From Oxytricha trifallax (lineage: Eukaryota; Ciliophora; Spirotrichea; Sporadotrichida; Oxytrichidae): DNA of 64,000 nucleotides. A program made the position numbers and the translations under genes. Location: the NCBI GenBank assembly GCA_000711775.1, contig ARYC01002002.1, forward strand, positions 44,188 to 108,187. Direction: 5' to 3'. Each line of letters begins with the position of its first letter. Within the stretch, counting starts at the first letter, position 1. The notes beneath the pieces are model-generated. The model did no database searches. It worked only from the letters and a program-made list of their open reading frames with translations, and was not told the DNA's origin. Below, one piece after another: positions 44,727-56,324 of the stretch.

Positions 44727-46598
44727 ATTACTGAGGGACTCTTTACGATGTCAGTATCTGAGTAGGATAAGCTATTGACCGTTGAATAAAAGAAATAGTA
44801 AAAACTGAATAGACTTAGGGATAAAGTCAAAATAAGATTCAATATGATTTAGCAAGATTTTCAAACAATGGCAAAAGAAATTGAGTATTAAGCAAAAGAG
44901 CATTAGTAAAAACCAATTTCAGATCCAGAAACTGGAAATACTTATGACCCAGATGCCCCCTCATTTATGGAAGAAGATGAAAATAAGGGTGTTTGGAGAG
45001 ACGAGGAGGAAGACATAGAGAACATGCTCAAAAACATATTGGCATAAAATGAGTAGGTTATGAACACTTACACAGATACGGATGCTTTGCTTGCTTCATA
45101 CTCCAAGTAAAACTATAAAAGAGGATCAACTAGTGATATGCCCATTGATCAAGCTTAGAAGAAAGTAATCATTATTTTTACATGAAATTGATAAAAAATA
45201 AATAGTTATAAATTAAAATGGAAAGCATTTAGACTAAGAAGGAAAAGGAATTAACTCACTATAATTTTAAATTAATTAAATGAATTTATCTAAACAATCT
45301 ATTCGAAATACAACTAAGCAAAGGAGGGTGAGAAAGAAGCTTCTGTAATAAAAGTAGAAGGATATTTTCATAAAGATTTTATCAATTCTAAATAGGACAT
45401 AAGGGTGTTTTTAAAAGATGACAAAGCTTTACTTCTCATTAAATTAATAGTTAGTTAATTAGTTTTTAAGAATTGAGATTAATTTTGGAGATACTAAATC
45501 AATCCAGCAGGATAATTCTAATATATCTAATATCAGGAATTATGTCTCAAAACGGTCTGTCAGTATGGATTTTGGAATGCACATCGGTCACCATGCCGTT
45601 GTGAGCGCATTTTTCACTATTACCTCTTTTTCTACAAGTTAATATGAATAAAACTTTATCTTAATCAAATTCATATAATATTGAGTTTTCATAAATGCTA
45701 AGAGTGTTGAATCTTGGAAGAAAAGGAGTTTCTTCAAAGGCTGAGAGATTAAGGAAACAATAGGAAGATGAAAAAATAAAGTAATATGAGAGGATGAATA
45801 TGCTTAAAGATCCCATGCTTGCCAAGTTAATGAGTGGAAGGCCTTTGTCCCCATTTAATAGGGATAATAACTATGGAAACATGACAACTAAAATAGCAAT
45901 GAAAATGGAAGGTATGAGTCTGGCTTAACTTGGCTAGTCAAAGAAAGTTAAAGAAATGGAGTGGATCTAATTACATAAATAAAAAGTATAACAATTTATA
46001 TTTTTAAAAACAATTAGCATTAATAATTGGTTAGAAAAGGCTAAAAACATTTTTTGATATAATAAATTTTAATAAAAACCATTGTCGCAATTCTTATTTT
46101 TTTTTACAAATTTAAAAACATTATTATAAGAATTTCAAGATTGAAGATAAACTACAATTAACAGAATTATAAATTATTTAGTAATTTTTTATCTTATTTG
46201 TATTTAAATGTTTCTTAATATTTTTTAGTTTTCATTAAAATTAAATTTTAGGATAATAATTATAAAATAATTATTAGACACTTAAACAATAACCCTTTGA
46301 AAAGGATATGTATAGATTCCTAGCAAGAAAAGCTATGAAAGAAAGATAATTAGAAAATGCTTTTGATAATACTTAAAATTAAATGGATGATCAAGGAAAT
46401 TAGGCCTAGATAAAAAGACAACTAAGTGAAATATCAGAAGAACAGGTCAATAACTAAGAAACTGAATATGATAAGATGCAAAGAGCTATGCAGTTTAATC
46501 ACCATTTATAAATAAGAACCACTCAAGAAGATTAGAACAATAATAACTAATATTATCATGATGAGGATGATTAATATATCGTAGATAAATAATACTGA
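44727..46598 (+). CDS. 5'-truncated second copy of the 35.7-37.9 kb gene
   Basis: Begins directly at the TBE terminus, in the codon for the Thr of N-T-E-G-L-F-T-M-S-V. Block B' (44727-45185), block C' (45690-45965) and block D' (46277-46598, TGA at the end) are almost identical to B, C and D of the first copy and keep the reading frame. By contrast the DNA between blocks is unrelated in sequence and longer (509 and 313 bp against 290 and 289). Pointers are shorter: CAT instead of CATGA, GA instead of TGGA. Block A is absent, replaced by the TBE. Without block A there is no N-terminal region, so this is probably a gene fragment, though its coding blocks look conserved. Confidence 0.8.
45181..45689. 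other. Predicted 509-bp IES of the second copy, pointer CAT
   Basis: It corresponds in position to the 290-bp CATGA-bounded IES of the first copy but shares no evident sequence with it. Confidence 0.6.
45964..46276. other. Predicted 313-bp IES of the second copy, pointer GA
   Basis: It corresponds in position to the 289-bp TGGA-bounded IES of the first copy. The right block now begins TAGACAC instead of TGGACAC, which shortens the shared repeat. Confidence 0.55.
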
Positions 46599-46720
46599 AA
46601 TTAAAACTTCAAATTCTAAAATTTATATTTTTAATAACTTAAGAATTAAAATAACAATTAATAAATTTTATAATAATACATTTAATATCGAAACTAAAGT
46701 AAAATTAACATTGTTTGAGG

Positions 46721-47129
46721 TAATAATATATAAAAATACATATGATTTGAGAATTTAATTAAAATAAAAAATTTATATTAATAATTTAAAACGAGTTAAG
46801 TTCATCATATTAAAAGATCTTGGGCTTGTTCGATAGAAATTAAAATAAGATAGATTTTGATAATTTTGGTATTGCATTATCCAACATGGAACTAGAAATA
46901 TTGACTCTAATAAAATATCTGAATGCGATGAATTAAACCTAAAAATTAAAGCTAAATTATATAACTTTGAAATGCGATTTTGTAGTAAAGACCAATTAAA
47001 TTTGAATTGTCTATAGAACGAGTCATTGATTATTTAGATTTATGAAACTTAACTGACAATAATTTAATTTTAAAATAAATCATTTAGCTTAATTTAATTT
47101 CCCATGTTCTAAAGTAATCCTACAATATT
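46721..47129. repeat. Palindromic MITE copy 2 (decayed)
   Basis: The right end (reverse strand) reads ATTGTAGGATTAC then the family motif GTCAGTTAAG. The inner arm contains GATCTTGGGCTTGTTCGATAG, matching copy 3, and the opposite arm has CTATAGAACGAGTC. Arms are diverged and the left end is degenerate. Confidence 0.6.
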
Positions 47130-47200
47130 GTTTGATGATAAGATATAATATTAAAATTAAATATTTCAATAAGAATATATGCTTGTAAATTAATGCATTA

Positions 47201-47592
47201 TTATTGTAGGAATACATTTGAAATTGAAAAGTTATAAATAAGTTAAAATTAAATCAAATTATTTGCAGTTAAAGTTGTCCAATTTAAACGATCTTGGGCT
47301 CATTCGATAGGGAATTCAAAATTAGCTGGACTTTACTACTGGCGGTACTATTTCAGAAGCGAGATAGCTTTAGTTTAATTATACACCTCTAATTCATTGA
47401 ATTTTATCATCACATTTAACTCAAACTATTCGAAAAAATTTTCCAGCCAATAATAAAGTCCAGCTAATTTTGAATTCCCTATCGAATGAGTCCAAGATTG
47501 TTTAAATTGGCCAACTTTAACTGTCACGATTTTGATTTAATTTAAATTTATTTATTTATAACTTTTCAATTTCGAATGTATTCTTACAATAT
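47201..47592. repeat. Palindromic MITE copy 3
   Basis: The left end TTATTGTAGGAATACATTTG matches the reverse complement of the right end. Arms run inward through GATCTTGGGCTCATTCGATAG and TACTGGCGGTACTATTTC. The centre is a non-paired spacer (about 47350-47430). No open frame is present. Confidence 0.8.
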
Positions 47593-49844
47593 TTAAATTT
47601 TATTCCGATATTTTAATATGAAATGATTATCATTTTTAATAAATGATCTTATAAAATACTCTATTGAAATTGACAAATTAAAATTTACTCAACTATGATT
47701 AATAAATTTTTGAATCACATTTTATTTTATATATTATGTTTACTATTTTTATTAATTCATATTATTTGTTTTTAAAGATTGAATTTATTAAAGCTTGTAT
47801 TAAATATTAATTTAATTCACTTTTAAGGTTACAGAAAGAAATGTTTGAATGAAATTTCAATTTCAATTGAATTTCCATAAACTATTAGATAAAAAGAATC
47901 TATTCAATAAAAAACAGGAATTAATAATTTATTTCAATTGAGGAAATCTGTCAGTTGTTTCATGATTCTAAGATAATTTTATTGTTTCAATTGTTTTTGT
48001 TTAAGTATTTTATTAATTTCTGACTAGTCTAAATACAAAAGTGAAGGGGAAAGTAAAATTTCATTAACAGTTCACCTTAAACTTAAGGTCAAGTAGTGTA
48101 AATTCAACAGATTTTTAAGATAAAATATCTAAGAAAAAAGACAATGAGAATTGTAAATGATTAATTTTATCAAATAAGAACCTGTATTTGTGTTTATTAT
48201 TCTCAAATTATATTTTATTCTTGTATTAATTATTAATCATAAATATTTCATATTTCAACTATTTTTATAAAAATTCATATAAAATGATTTTAAAATTGAA
48301 GCATAGCGGTAAAAGAATATTTAAAATTCAAAATCAATAAATTCATTATTTATATTGTAAAAAAAATATAGATTTGGGAAAATCAATATAAAAATAGTTT
48401 AATTATTAAAATAAATGAAGTAATCATGCCTAGATTGGTCCACACTTCAAATCTAAATCTATTATATTTTAGATGTAGAAATTTTAGCCAAATTTTATTA
48501 ATTAAAATATTACCGCGTTTTTAGAAGATAGAAACTTAGATTTTTGCTTATAATAAAATGCTAAATTAGTTTTCTGAATGTCATAATTAATTATTACAAC
48601 AACATTTATTTCACTTTTTCCGCTGTTAAATAAGTAAAAATTGTTTGGTTTTTTAACCATTATCCAAAAAGATTATAATTGAAGGTTAATAATAATTAAT
48701 TTTAATTTATTTTTCAAAATTCGAATTTTTCCACAATATTTAAAAATTTTCAAAGGTAAAAAGGTACTATTTAGGATATTAGAACTGATAATAATTATTT
48801 TTTTATGAGTATTAAATTCAAAAGCATTTATATTTTTAATTGAGATATTGTATAATTTATTTGATAGTTAATGAATATCTTTATTACTACTCTTTTATTA
48901 ATACTAGTCAATAACGGCCTGTCATCCTTTGATTTATAAAAAAATATAAAAACAATTCTATTTTTATTATAAAAATAAGAATGAATTTGTAAATTAAATA
49001 ATGCTTTGGAAGAGGTATTTTCATTAATTTAATTAGTTATCTTTAGATATTTATATTCTTGCGAATTTTTATCGTTTAAATTTTAGAAGAAAATATAATG
49101 GAAGTTTGAATTGAAATCAAAACTAAATTAAATTAATTTGCTCTTTTATAATTTCTAGAAGGTGTGAATTTGATAGATAACAGCAACACATTATTTTTTC
49201 TTCTAATGACTGAAAATAATTTTATAATAGTTTTAAAAAGATTCAAAATAATATTGATGTAAATTTGGGGGTATTTACTATTAGTGTAATTTTAATGGTT
49301 TAAGATAATAAAAAATTTAACCTTAATAGTTTGAGCATCATATTTATTTTTTCAGGAAAATTTATAAGGTCAAGAAGGTTAATATTTATTTGAAAATACT
49401 CTGCAAAAGACAACAATCTACGAATTAAATTGGCTCTCTTAATTACCTATACCCAAATCTTTTTAATTTTTGTGATCTCCTCAATTTTTTCCGCATCCAA
49501 AAATCAGATATTTTTATTTACACTCAATACATCCTAAAAAACTTAATCTAAAGGATAAAATATCTATTTTTGGATACTCTTATAACTTTTAGTTTTAAAA
49601 AAATACTTAAAAAAAGTCGGGTTTGTGAAATTTGTGGTTCTTAAAAATAAATATACAAGAATTTTTTAATTTCTCAAAAATAAGAAATATAGATATCAAA
49701 TAATTATTATATATTAACTCACGAATTAACAGGATAGGAAACTCTATAACGTTATAACCCATCACTAAAATAAAGTATGGAAATTAATTTATTCAAAGTA
49801 CTATTGAAATGTTTCTTTATAAATTAATTTTGTTCAATTAGGGA
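47593..49844. other. Long AT-rich non-coding region
   Basis: More than 2 kb of A/T-dominated sequence with no convincing frame, splice site or repeat in either strand. It is typical of germline-limited DNA. Confidence 0.5.
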
Positions 49845-49990
49845 TGCTATAAACGAGCGTCTGCGATTCATCAGTGAAATATTTCCCAGTTATTATTGGA
49901 AGTAGAGAATCCATATGTGCTAGAAATATTTAGTTAAGACGAGCTATGGATGCTGACATTGATGGGAGAATCAAATCCTATAAAAGATTT
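49845..49990 (+). other. Isolated coding-like island
   Basis: A less AT-rich block. One frame reads F-P-V-I-I-G-S-R-E-S-I-C-A-R-N-I then R-R-A-M-D-A-D-I-D-G-R-I-K. Another frame is also open over its first half (D-A-I-N-E-R-L-R-F-I-S-E-I-F), so the frame is uncertain. No continuation is visible on either side; it may be a displaced gene block. Confidence 0.35.
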
Positions 49991-50926
49991 TTATTAATAA
50001 AGTGACTTTATGTTAGAGAAATTTATTGTGATTTTGTTATTAATTTAATGTAAGAAAAAAATTACAAGAATTTAGAATATAATTAATCAAAAATAATTAA
50101 TTTAGTCATAAATTAGTTGCGAACCCCATTTATAGTTAAAATACAAGCAAGTTCATTAATATTATATATTTTATATTTTATAAAGAATAGTCCATTAAAA
50201 GTAAAGTTAGAAAAAAAATAAAAGTTTCTAATGATATCATGATAATTACCTTATTAATAAATATTAGAAGAACTTTTTGTATTTACTTATCTCTTTCGTT
50301 ATAAATGCTCGTAATAGGATATGTAGTTATTTTAGTCTCAGAGATCTTGTTATAAAGCATTGTGTTCTCATATGCTTCTTAAGAAATTTCAAGACAATAA
50401 TTTATTCTAGTCAGTTAATACTGCAGCAATTTTTATTTAAATACAGGAATGTTTTATATAATATTTTTAACTCTATACTAAATGATGTGAAGTTGTATAA
50501 AAATATAGATGTTTTTCCTAAAATTTAATGATATAGCGATTTCTTTAAGAAATTATCAAGAATACAAGTTAAAAAAATTATATTCAATATTATCCTTTCT
50601 ACTCTGTCAACAGTTTAATTGATTTTAATAGTATTAAAGAATATTTAAGGTATTAATTTGAAACTATACTGGGATATAATATTCAATCTTCATATATAAA
50701 TAGAGTTAACTATTATTCGCAGTTTTAATAATAGCAGCTTTTATCATCGTACCAAGCATGAAAAAGATGCTAAATTGGTAAATGAGTAGTTTATAAATAT
50801 GACCAATTATGAAAAATAAGAGGAAAGCTTTAAATGAAAATTAAAATTAGTTGAATATATAAGTATCAGTATTTACAAAGACAAAAATGGTTTCATTGTC
50901 AAGCGTTATTATTTCTCCATTCTCCT
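49991..50926. other. AT-rich region
   Basis: No supported gene. Open frames here are low-complexity and lysine/isoleucine-biased. Confidence 0.4.
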
Positions 50927-51125
50927 TCATTTATTCTGCCATTTTCCATAATTATTGTGTTGTTCCCTTTCAGTTCTCCGTTCTTCTAGTCTTCTGTCTG
51001 TAGCTTCCAAAGATCTCCACATATCTATTGCTGAAATATAATTATTTTTAGAAATGGTTTTGTAAATTACAAATTTTGTTGATAGACAGCCATCTTCTGA
51101 TGAGACATCTTTCAAATATTTATTA
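50927..51125 (-). CDS. C-terminal coding island of unknown gene
   Basis: Reverse strand, ending at TGA 50929-50927. It has a hydrophilic, helix-prone sequence (A-I-D-M-W-R-S-L-E-A-T-D-R-R-L-E-E-R-R) and Gln-poor composition unlike random AT-rich DNA. An ATG lies at 51115-51113, but a 62-residue gene in isolation is doubtful; it is more likely the last block of a gene whose remainder is elsewhere. Confidence 0.4.
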
Positions 51126-51479
51126 TTAATTAAATCAATTATTAATTACTTATATTTTTCTTAAATAAATCATGAAAATATCTCAGAGATGAAATAAATA
51201 AAAAAAATTAAAGCTAAGCTCAAGTTCAGAGATGAACAGAATAAATAGTGGTGTGTCTAAGTAAAATAACAAAGCCTTAACCACATGTATACTAGTAAAT
51301 TTAGATATTATTAAAATAATTAAATTTCGATAGAGTTACTTTAAAACTTATTATTTACTCTATCACATAATAATTCACTTCATATAAGTGCGTAAATAAA
51401 GTTATAGTAAGATAAGGGTTTTTAAATCGCAGTGAATTATTCTTAATACAATATAAAACTAATTAATTTAAACTTTTCA

Positions 51480-51560
51480 GTGGCTGGATATAGCCCTGTT
51501 GCAACTGGTGCCTAATGTTTTGATTTTACTAATTAAACCCCAAAATATCTTCAAAGTCTA
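51480..51560 (+). other. Coding-like island (secreted-protein locus, piece 1)
   Basis: After a TTTTCAG acceptor-like site the forward strand reads V-A-G-Y-S-P-V-A-T-G-A-Q-C-F-D-F-T-N, similar in style to the Ser/Thr-rich pieces further right. Confidence 0.35.
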
Positions 51561-52129
51561 ATTTAGGGTTATTGATAAAGGACTATTAATCATTCTTAAT
51601 TTAAATTTAATAGTGTTTATAATTTAAATATAAGTAATTTAAGTTAATTCAACAAGTTGTATTTTTAAATCTCATATAAAAAAAGCTAAAACCTTATAAT
51701 AGCATGCTTTTAAATTGTTTACTTTTATAAATAAAAATCTATCAAACTATTGAAGGGGTTTTGGAATTTTAAATAGTCGAACTGTTTAAATAGGCTTTGT
51801 CTCCTTACTTATTTAAATAAATTTTTAAAAGACTATATTTTATAGTTTATCTATTATCATTTAAAATTAAAAAAAAGCTAATGCTTATTGAATTAATTTA
51901 CTCAATCTCGAAGGTAAATAACCATTCTAAGTTCATAAAATAGGTAATATAAATAAGTTTTATAAATATTTTAATATTGTTTGGTTGAATTAAGCTTCAG
52001 TGGGTTAAGAACTTATACTTCCTACTCTAGTAGCTCTTTCAGGGTCAAATTTCTATACAATGTCAAATTCAGTCAATCTTGACTAATTTTAATATTCTAT
52101 ACAATTATATTAATTCCTGAGATATATAA

Positions 52130-52245
52130 AAATAGATGCTGAAAATGGGAATGTACTAAAAGAAGTTTAAGGAGACTCTATGATCACATCAGCAACATCA
52201 CTTCACGACTTAAGGATTGATAGGTCAACCTAAGATTGTTAAAAG
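52130..52245 (+). other. Coding-like island (secreted-protein locus, piece 2)
   Basis: Forward frame I-D-A-E-N-G-N-V-L-K-E-V-Q-G-D-S-M-I-T-S, then L-H-D-L-R-I-D-R-S-T. Surrounded by AT-rich DNA with no clear joins. Confidence 0.4.
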
Positions 52246-52699
52246 TATTATTAATATTTAGACTTGTATCATAAATTCGTGATTCAATCCACGTAATTGA
52301 GCTTTAGTTAGTAAAACAAGAAAAATAATTATATTCGACAAGTAAAATTAAATTGACAATGCTAATTAAAATAAAATTACCTATATTTTTATGTGGATTA
52401 TGATTGTGATAATTATACTTAACTTATTTCGATATCTTTGATTATTTGCAAATTACTAATTTATTTTGCACTTCTATGTCTTTTATAAGATGTCGATGAT
52501 TATCTTTTGAAATAAAAATTTCCATATTATTTATATTCTAAAAATCAAACTTTAGATGAAATTCAGACAACTTATCAGTTTGTATGTACATTATATTAAA
52601 TTTTAATAGATTTACCATTCAATCACACCTGAGTAATAATAGTAAATAATTATAAAACAATAAGTTTAGAGATCAATAATTCTTAAATTAAACTCAAAT

Positions 52700-54835
52700 C
52701 TTTAAGTTCAATGGATCAAAACCCTCTATTCGGCATCTGTTAGTCAAATCTACAATGTCTTTGACATTAATGTGGATAGCTCTGATATCTGGTAGCTAAG
52801 TAGATTCTATACTACTGCTAGTAATCAAGCATACTCAGTTTAAAAAGCAAGCAAAGTCAACTATGCTTTTTCATAAGAAATAATCATTCCATTTTCTGCC
52901 TCTATACCTACTATCATTATAGGAATACATTTAAGTTTAGAAAATTAAATTAAATTATTTATTTAACCTATCAAATTATTGCTAGTTAACTTTCTGTAAA
53001 CCTATTCAATAAGGTTGATAGAGAATTTATAATTAACTTGATTTTACTATTGGCGGTACTATTTTATCGCATCCCTGAAGCGAGATACTTCAGTTTATTT
53101 TTGATTGGTTTGTTTAGTTAATTTTTATGCCAAAAAACTGAAGTATCTCGCTCCAGGGATGCGATAAAATAGTACCGCCAATAGTAAAATCAAGTTAATT
53201 ATAAATTCTCTATCAACCTTATTGAATAGGTTTACAGAAAGTTAACTGGCAATAATTTGATAGGTTAAATAAATAATTTAATTTAATTTTCTAAACTTAA
53301 ATTTATTCCTACAATATTTTATTTTTAATTAAGTTATTAATAAATTAACTCGTTATATCATTTTCAAAGAAAAGAAAAATAATTAAATTTAATAATACTT
53401 AATATGTAGGAAATTTTGAATAAATCTCTTAAATTTTTGACATAATTATTTCGCTATAAGATAACTTTATAGTAATCTCAAAAATTTAATCTCATTTACT
53501 TTCTATCTTTTCAAGATTTTCTTGCTATTTTTAGCTATTAAAATTTTCCAAGGGTAATTAGTTGATCTTTTCACTTATAAATATTTTTTAATTAGCATTC
53601 AAAAGAATGTTACATTTTTTTATGTACTAATTAAGTAGGAAGGATACAACTTGACTCAAACTACAGTAACTGGTATTATGCTTCATGCTACGATACGACA
53701 GGCAATATATAGCTTGGAATTGGATCCACCTCAACAAACACTTTGACAAAAAACTACTTGTTAAATGTGATTGTCTTAGATTTTTAATTTAATTTTTATT
53801 GATTTATGATTTGTAACTGTATATAGCTTCTACAACTGGAAATTTTAGAATAGTCGATCCTTATTAATTAAAAGTATATAATTCAACTACATATTTAAGC
53901 AATTATATAAACTGAAAATTTTAAGAATTAAATTAATATATTTTGCTTTTGAAAATAAGTTAATTATAGAATTTTACATTGCTTCTAATTTGTAAATTCC
54001 TATATATTCTTTTTTAAATTCAAAAATCAATTTATAAGCGAAAGAAATATTTAATAGCTTTATTTAAAACTAATAATTTATAAATTATGTTTTTATAACT
54101 AAAATACCACCTCTCATAATTTCATTATTATAGGTAGACTCCTTACTAGTAAGTATATTTTATCAAGTTAACTTATATCATTTAGCAACTTTATTGACAA
54201 TGTAAATTAACCCTTTGAATGGCTAGATAGTTAATTAGAAAACACTAACAAAAGGTACAAACATCAACTACGTCACTGCATTATAAAATATTATTATAAA
54301 AGCAACTAAGGCTGGATCAAACTTTATAATTGGACTTAATTCACTTGCCTATTATACTACAAAAATTAGGGTAAATCTCAATTCACATTAATTTTTGTTT
54401 AGATTATCTTAGTAGGAATTAAAGATGACGCGTATTCTACCAGTGCCTCTTGCATAAACTTCACAAATCCATCTTATACAACTTTAACTGATTTAGGAAC
54501 TAGTGGTTACTCAACTTCAGCCACAGCTCTTTACACCGCAGATAATGAAGCTTATGCATTTAATGCTGTGGCCTCTAGTACTTATTCTTTACAATCAGGG
54601 TCTTCTAAATATCCAGACATAGCAGTAACGAGAGATACAACTACTAATCAATATTGTGACTTGCCACTCATTGTTACACCAAGCTACTTACTTGTGGACA
54701 CTTCACCCGCCACATTCACTATTACTGACATTAGAGATTGTTCAGGATCTATTTATACATTTACAGCAGTGTCTTGGCCAGGTGGTGGAGCATCTCCAGA
54801 GGTAACTGTAAACACTGTGGCTTAGACAATCACAA
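52700..54835 (+). CDS. Fragmented secreted/extracellular beta-rich protein gene, pieces 3-6
   Basis: Forward coding pieces at 52710-52914 (I-Y-N-V-F-D-I-N-V-D-S-S-D-I-W), 53640-53790 (L-D-S-N-Y-S-N-W-Y-Y-A-S-C-Y-D), 54150-54380 (G-S-N-F-I-I-G-L-N-S-L-A-Y-Y) and 54400-54835 (Y-S-T-S-A-S-C-I-N-F-T-N, later C-D-L-P-L-I-V-T-P-S-Y-L and W-P-G-G-G-A-S-P-E-V-T-V). The sequence is Ser/Thr/Asn-rich with spaced Cys and alternating hydrophobic residues, like extracellular beta domains. The spacers are AT-rich, and one holds a palindromic MITE (52915-53316). The last piece ends in low-complexity DNA without a clear terminal TGA. Order and joins were not resolved; blocks may be scrambled. No family was recognised. 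Confidence 0.5.
52915..53316. repeat. Palindromic MITE copy 4
   Basis: The left end ATTATAGGAATACATTTAAG pairs with the right end. Arms of about 170 bp pass through AGTTAACTTTCTGTAAACC and GGCGGTACTATTTTATCGC to a short centre near 53100. Arms are near-perfect complements, so this copy looks young. It lies directly next to a coding piece. Confidence 0.85.
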
Positions 54836-55115
54836 TAACAATTAGTAAAAATTTGTAAACTCACATTATTTTTTTATTAAAATTTAATTAGTAACTTATA
54901 ATAAAAACTGCATGCTATGTTTATTCAAAATCCAAAGACCCTTAGTTAGATGTCTAATAATTTTATTTGTAGTTTTAGGACTTATTGGAGTAAATAGACA
55001 AGACGCATGTTTCATGTGAATTTAATGAATATTTATTGTTAGATTTATGCTATCTCTGAAGGTTTTTGTATGTCATCCAATTTATACAGGAGGATAGGAA
55101 GGAGCATTACTATCT

Positions 55116-55310
55116 TCATCTTTTCAATTCTTACTATTTCTTTACTTACATGTCCTTGCTTTATAGATTTACAGCTAAATTTTGGTTGTTTTTTAAACTT
55201 CCTACCAAGTATGTCTTGCTTTTTTTTAATATCTTATAAAATTGCAGTAATTGCTTATAAATCTACTAAACAGAGACATTAGTCAATTTCATTGATTGGG
55301 AAGTAATCAG
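55116..55310 (-). CDS. Reverse-strand coding island of unknown gene
   Basis: Reverse frame open in the ciliate code to TGA 55118-55116, with the helix-forming sequence V-Q-Q-I-Y-K-Q-L-L-Q-F-Y-K-I-L-K-K-S, then L-Q-S-K-D-M-Q-V-K-K-Q-Q-E-L-K-R at the C-terminus. No neighbouring exon was identified. A forward frame over the same DNA is hydrophobic and less natural. Confidence 0.4.
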
Positions 55311-56324
55311 GGATTCTGAGTGCCTTTGCTAAGATTACAATCTCTTATCTTAATGCTCTATATAAATCGATAAATCAAGTTCTTATTATTAATAAAATAG
55401 AAAAGATCAGGAATTTTTTTTTACGATAAATAAATAAACTGTCTATATTTATATGAATGCAAATAAAACTACAACTCGTGAATAAAAATGGAAATAATTT
55501 AGAGTTTTGTTTAGACAATCATTTGAACTTATTACATTGATATTTAGAGTGGATTTAATTATTAATGTTAATTCATGAACTCTTAAATAATTTCACTTAT
55601 ATAACCACTAGCATTGAAACATGTATTAGATGGCACTTTCCGTATCGAAACATTTTACTTAAAAACGTGATTTTTAGAAGTTATTTCTATAATTATTAGA
55701 TTTACTAAAAATGATTGAAAAGTTAATAAAATGTTTGATATTTTAGATATAAGTTTGAATATCGAAAGAATTAAGAGATTTGAATGAAAATAAGTTGAAT
55801 ATGATTACTTACTTCAATGGTTCGATTCTGCTATCCTAGAGAGGTTTAGTAAATAATCTCTTATAATTCTAGTTTAAACCCATTTTATTTTTAATTTATG
55901 AAACTCTAATTTTTTTATGTTAATTTATAAATTTAAACAACTTTTTATTTTGATATATTTATGATCAATAGTATATTATATTATAATGCTTTATGAAAAA
56001 TAATACTGGCCATTTTAAAAACAGTTAACGTTAATGGACGAATATTCAGTATAAAAATTTCAGGCTTAAAATCTCTATGAGCATACCCAAAATCAACATA
56101 TCTGATAGAAAATCATTTAAGACATCAGAGTATAATATCATTTAAGTCATCAAAGTATCTGTTATGATAGACTCTGATAGTCATTTAAAATTTAATTACA
56201 ATACAAGAGAATAAATTAAAAAGAATCAAAATCACATAAGATTTTGATTAATATGTGATAATCTTCATTCATTTATTTCGTAAATTTAAATTTTCTTCAT
56301 TTTTTTATGTCATCAACTTTTGTC
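55311..56324. other. AT-rich region
   Basis: No supported gene or repeat. Confidence 0.4.
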
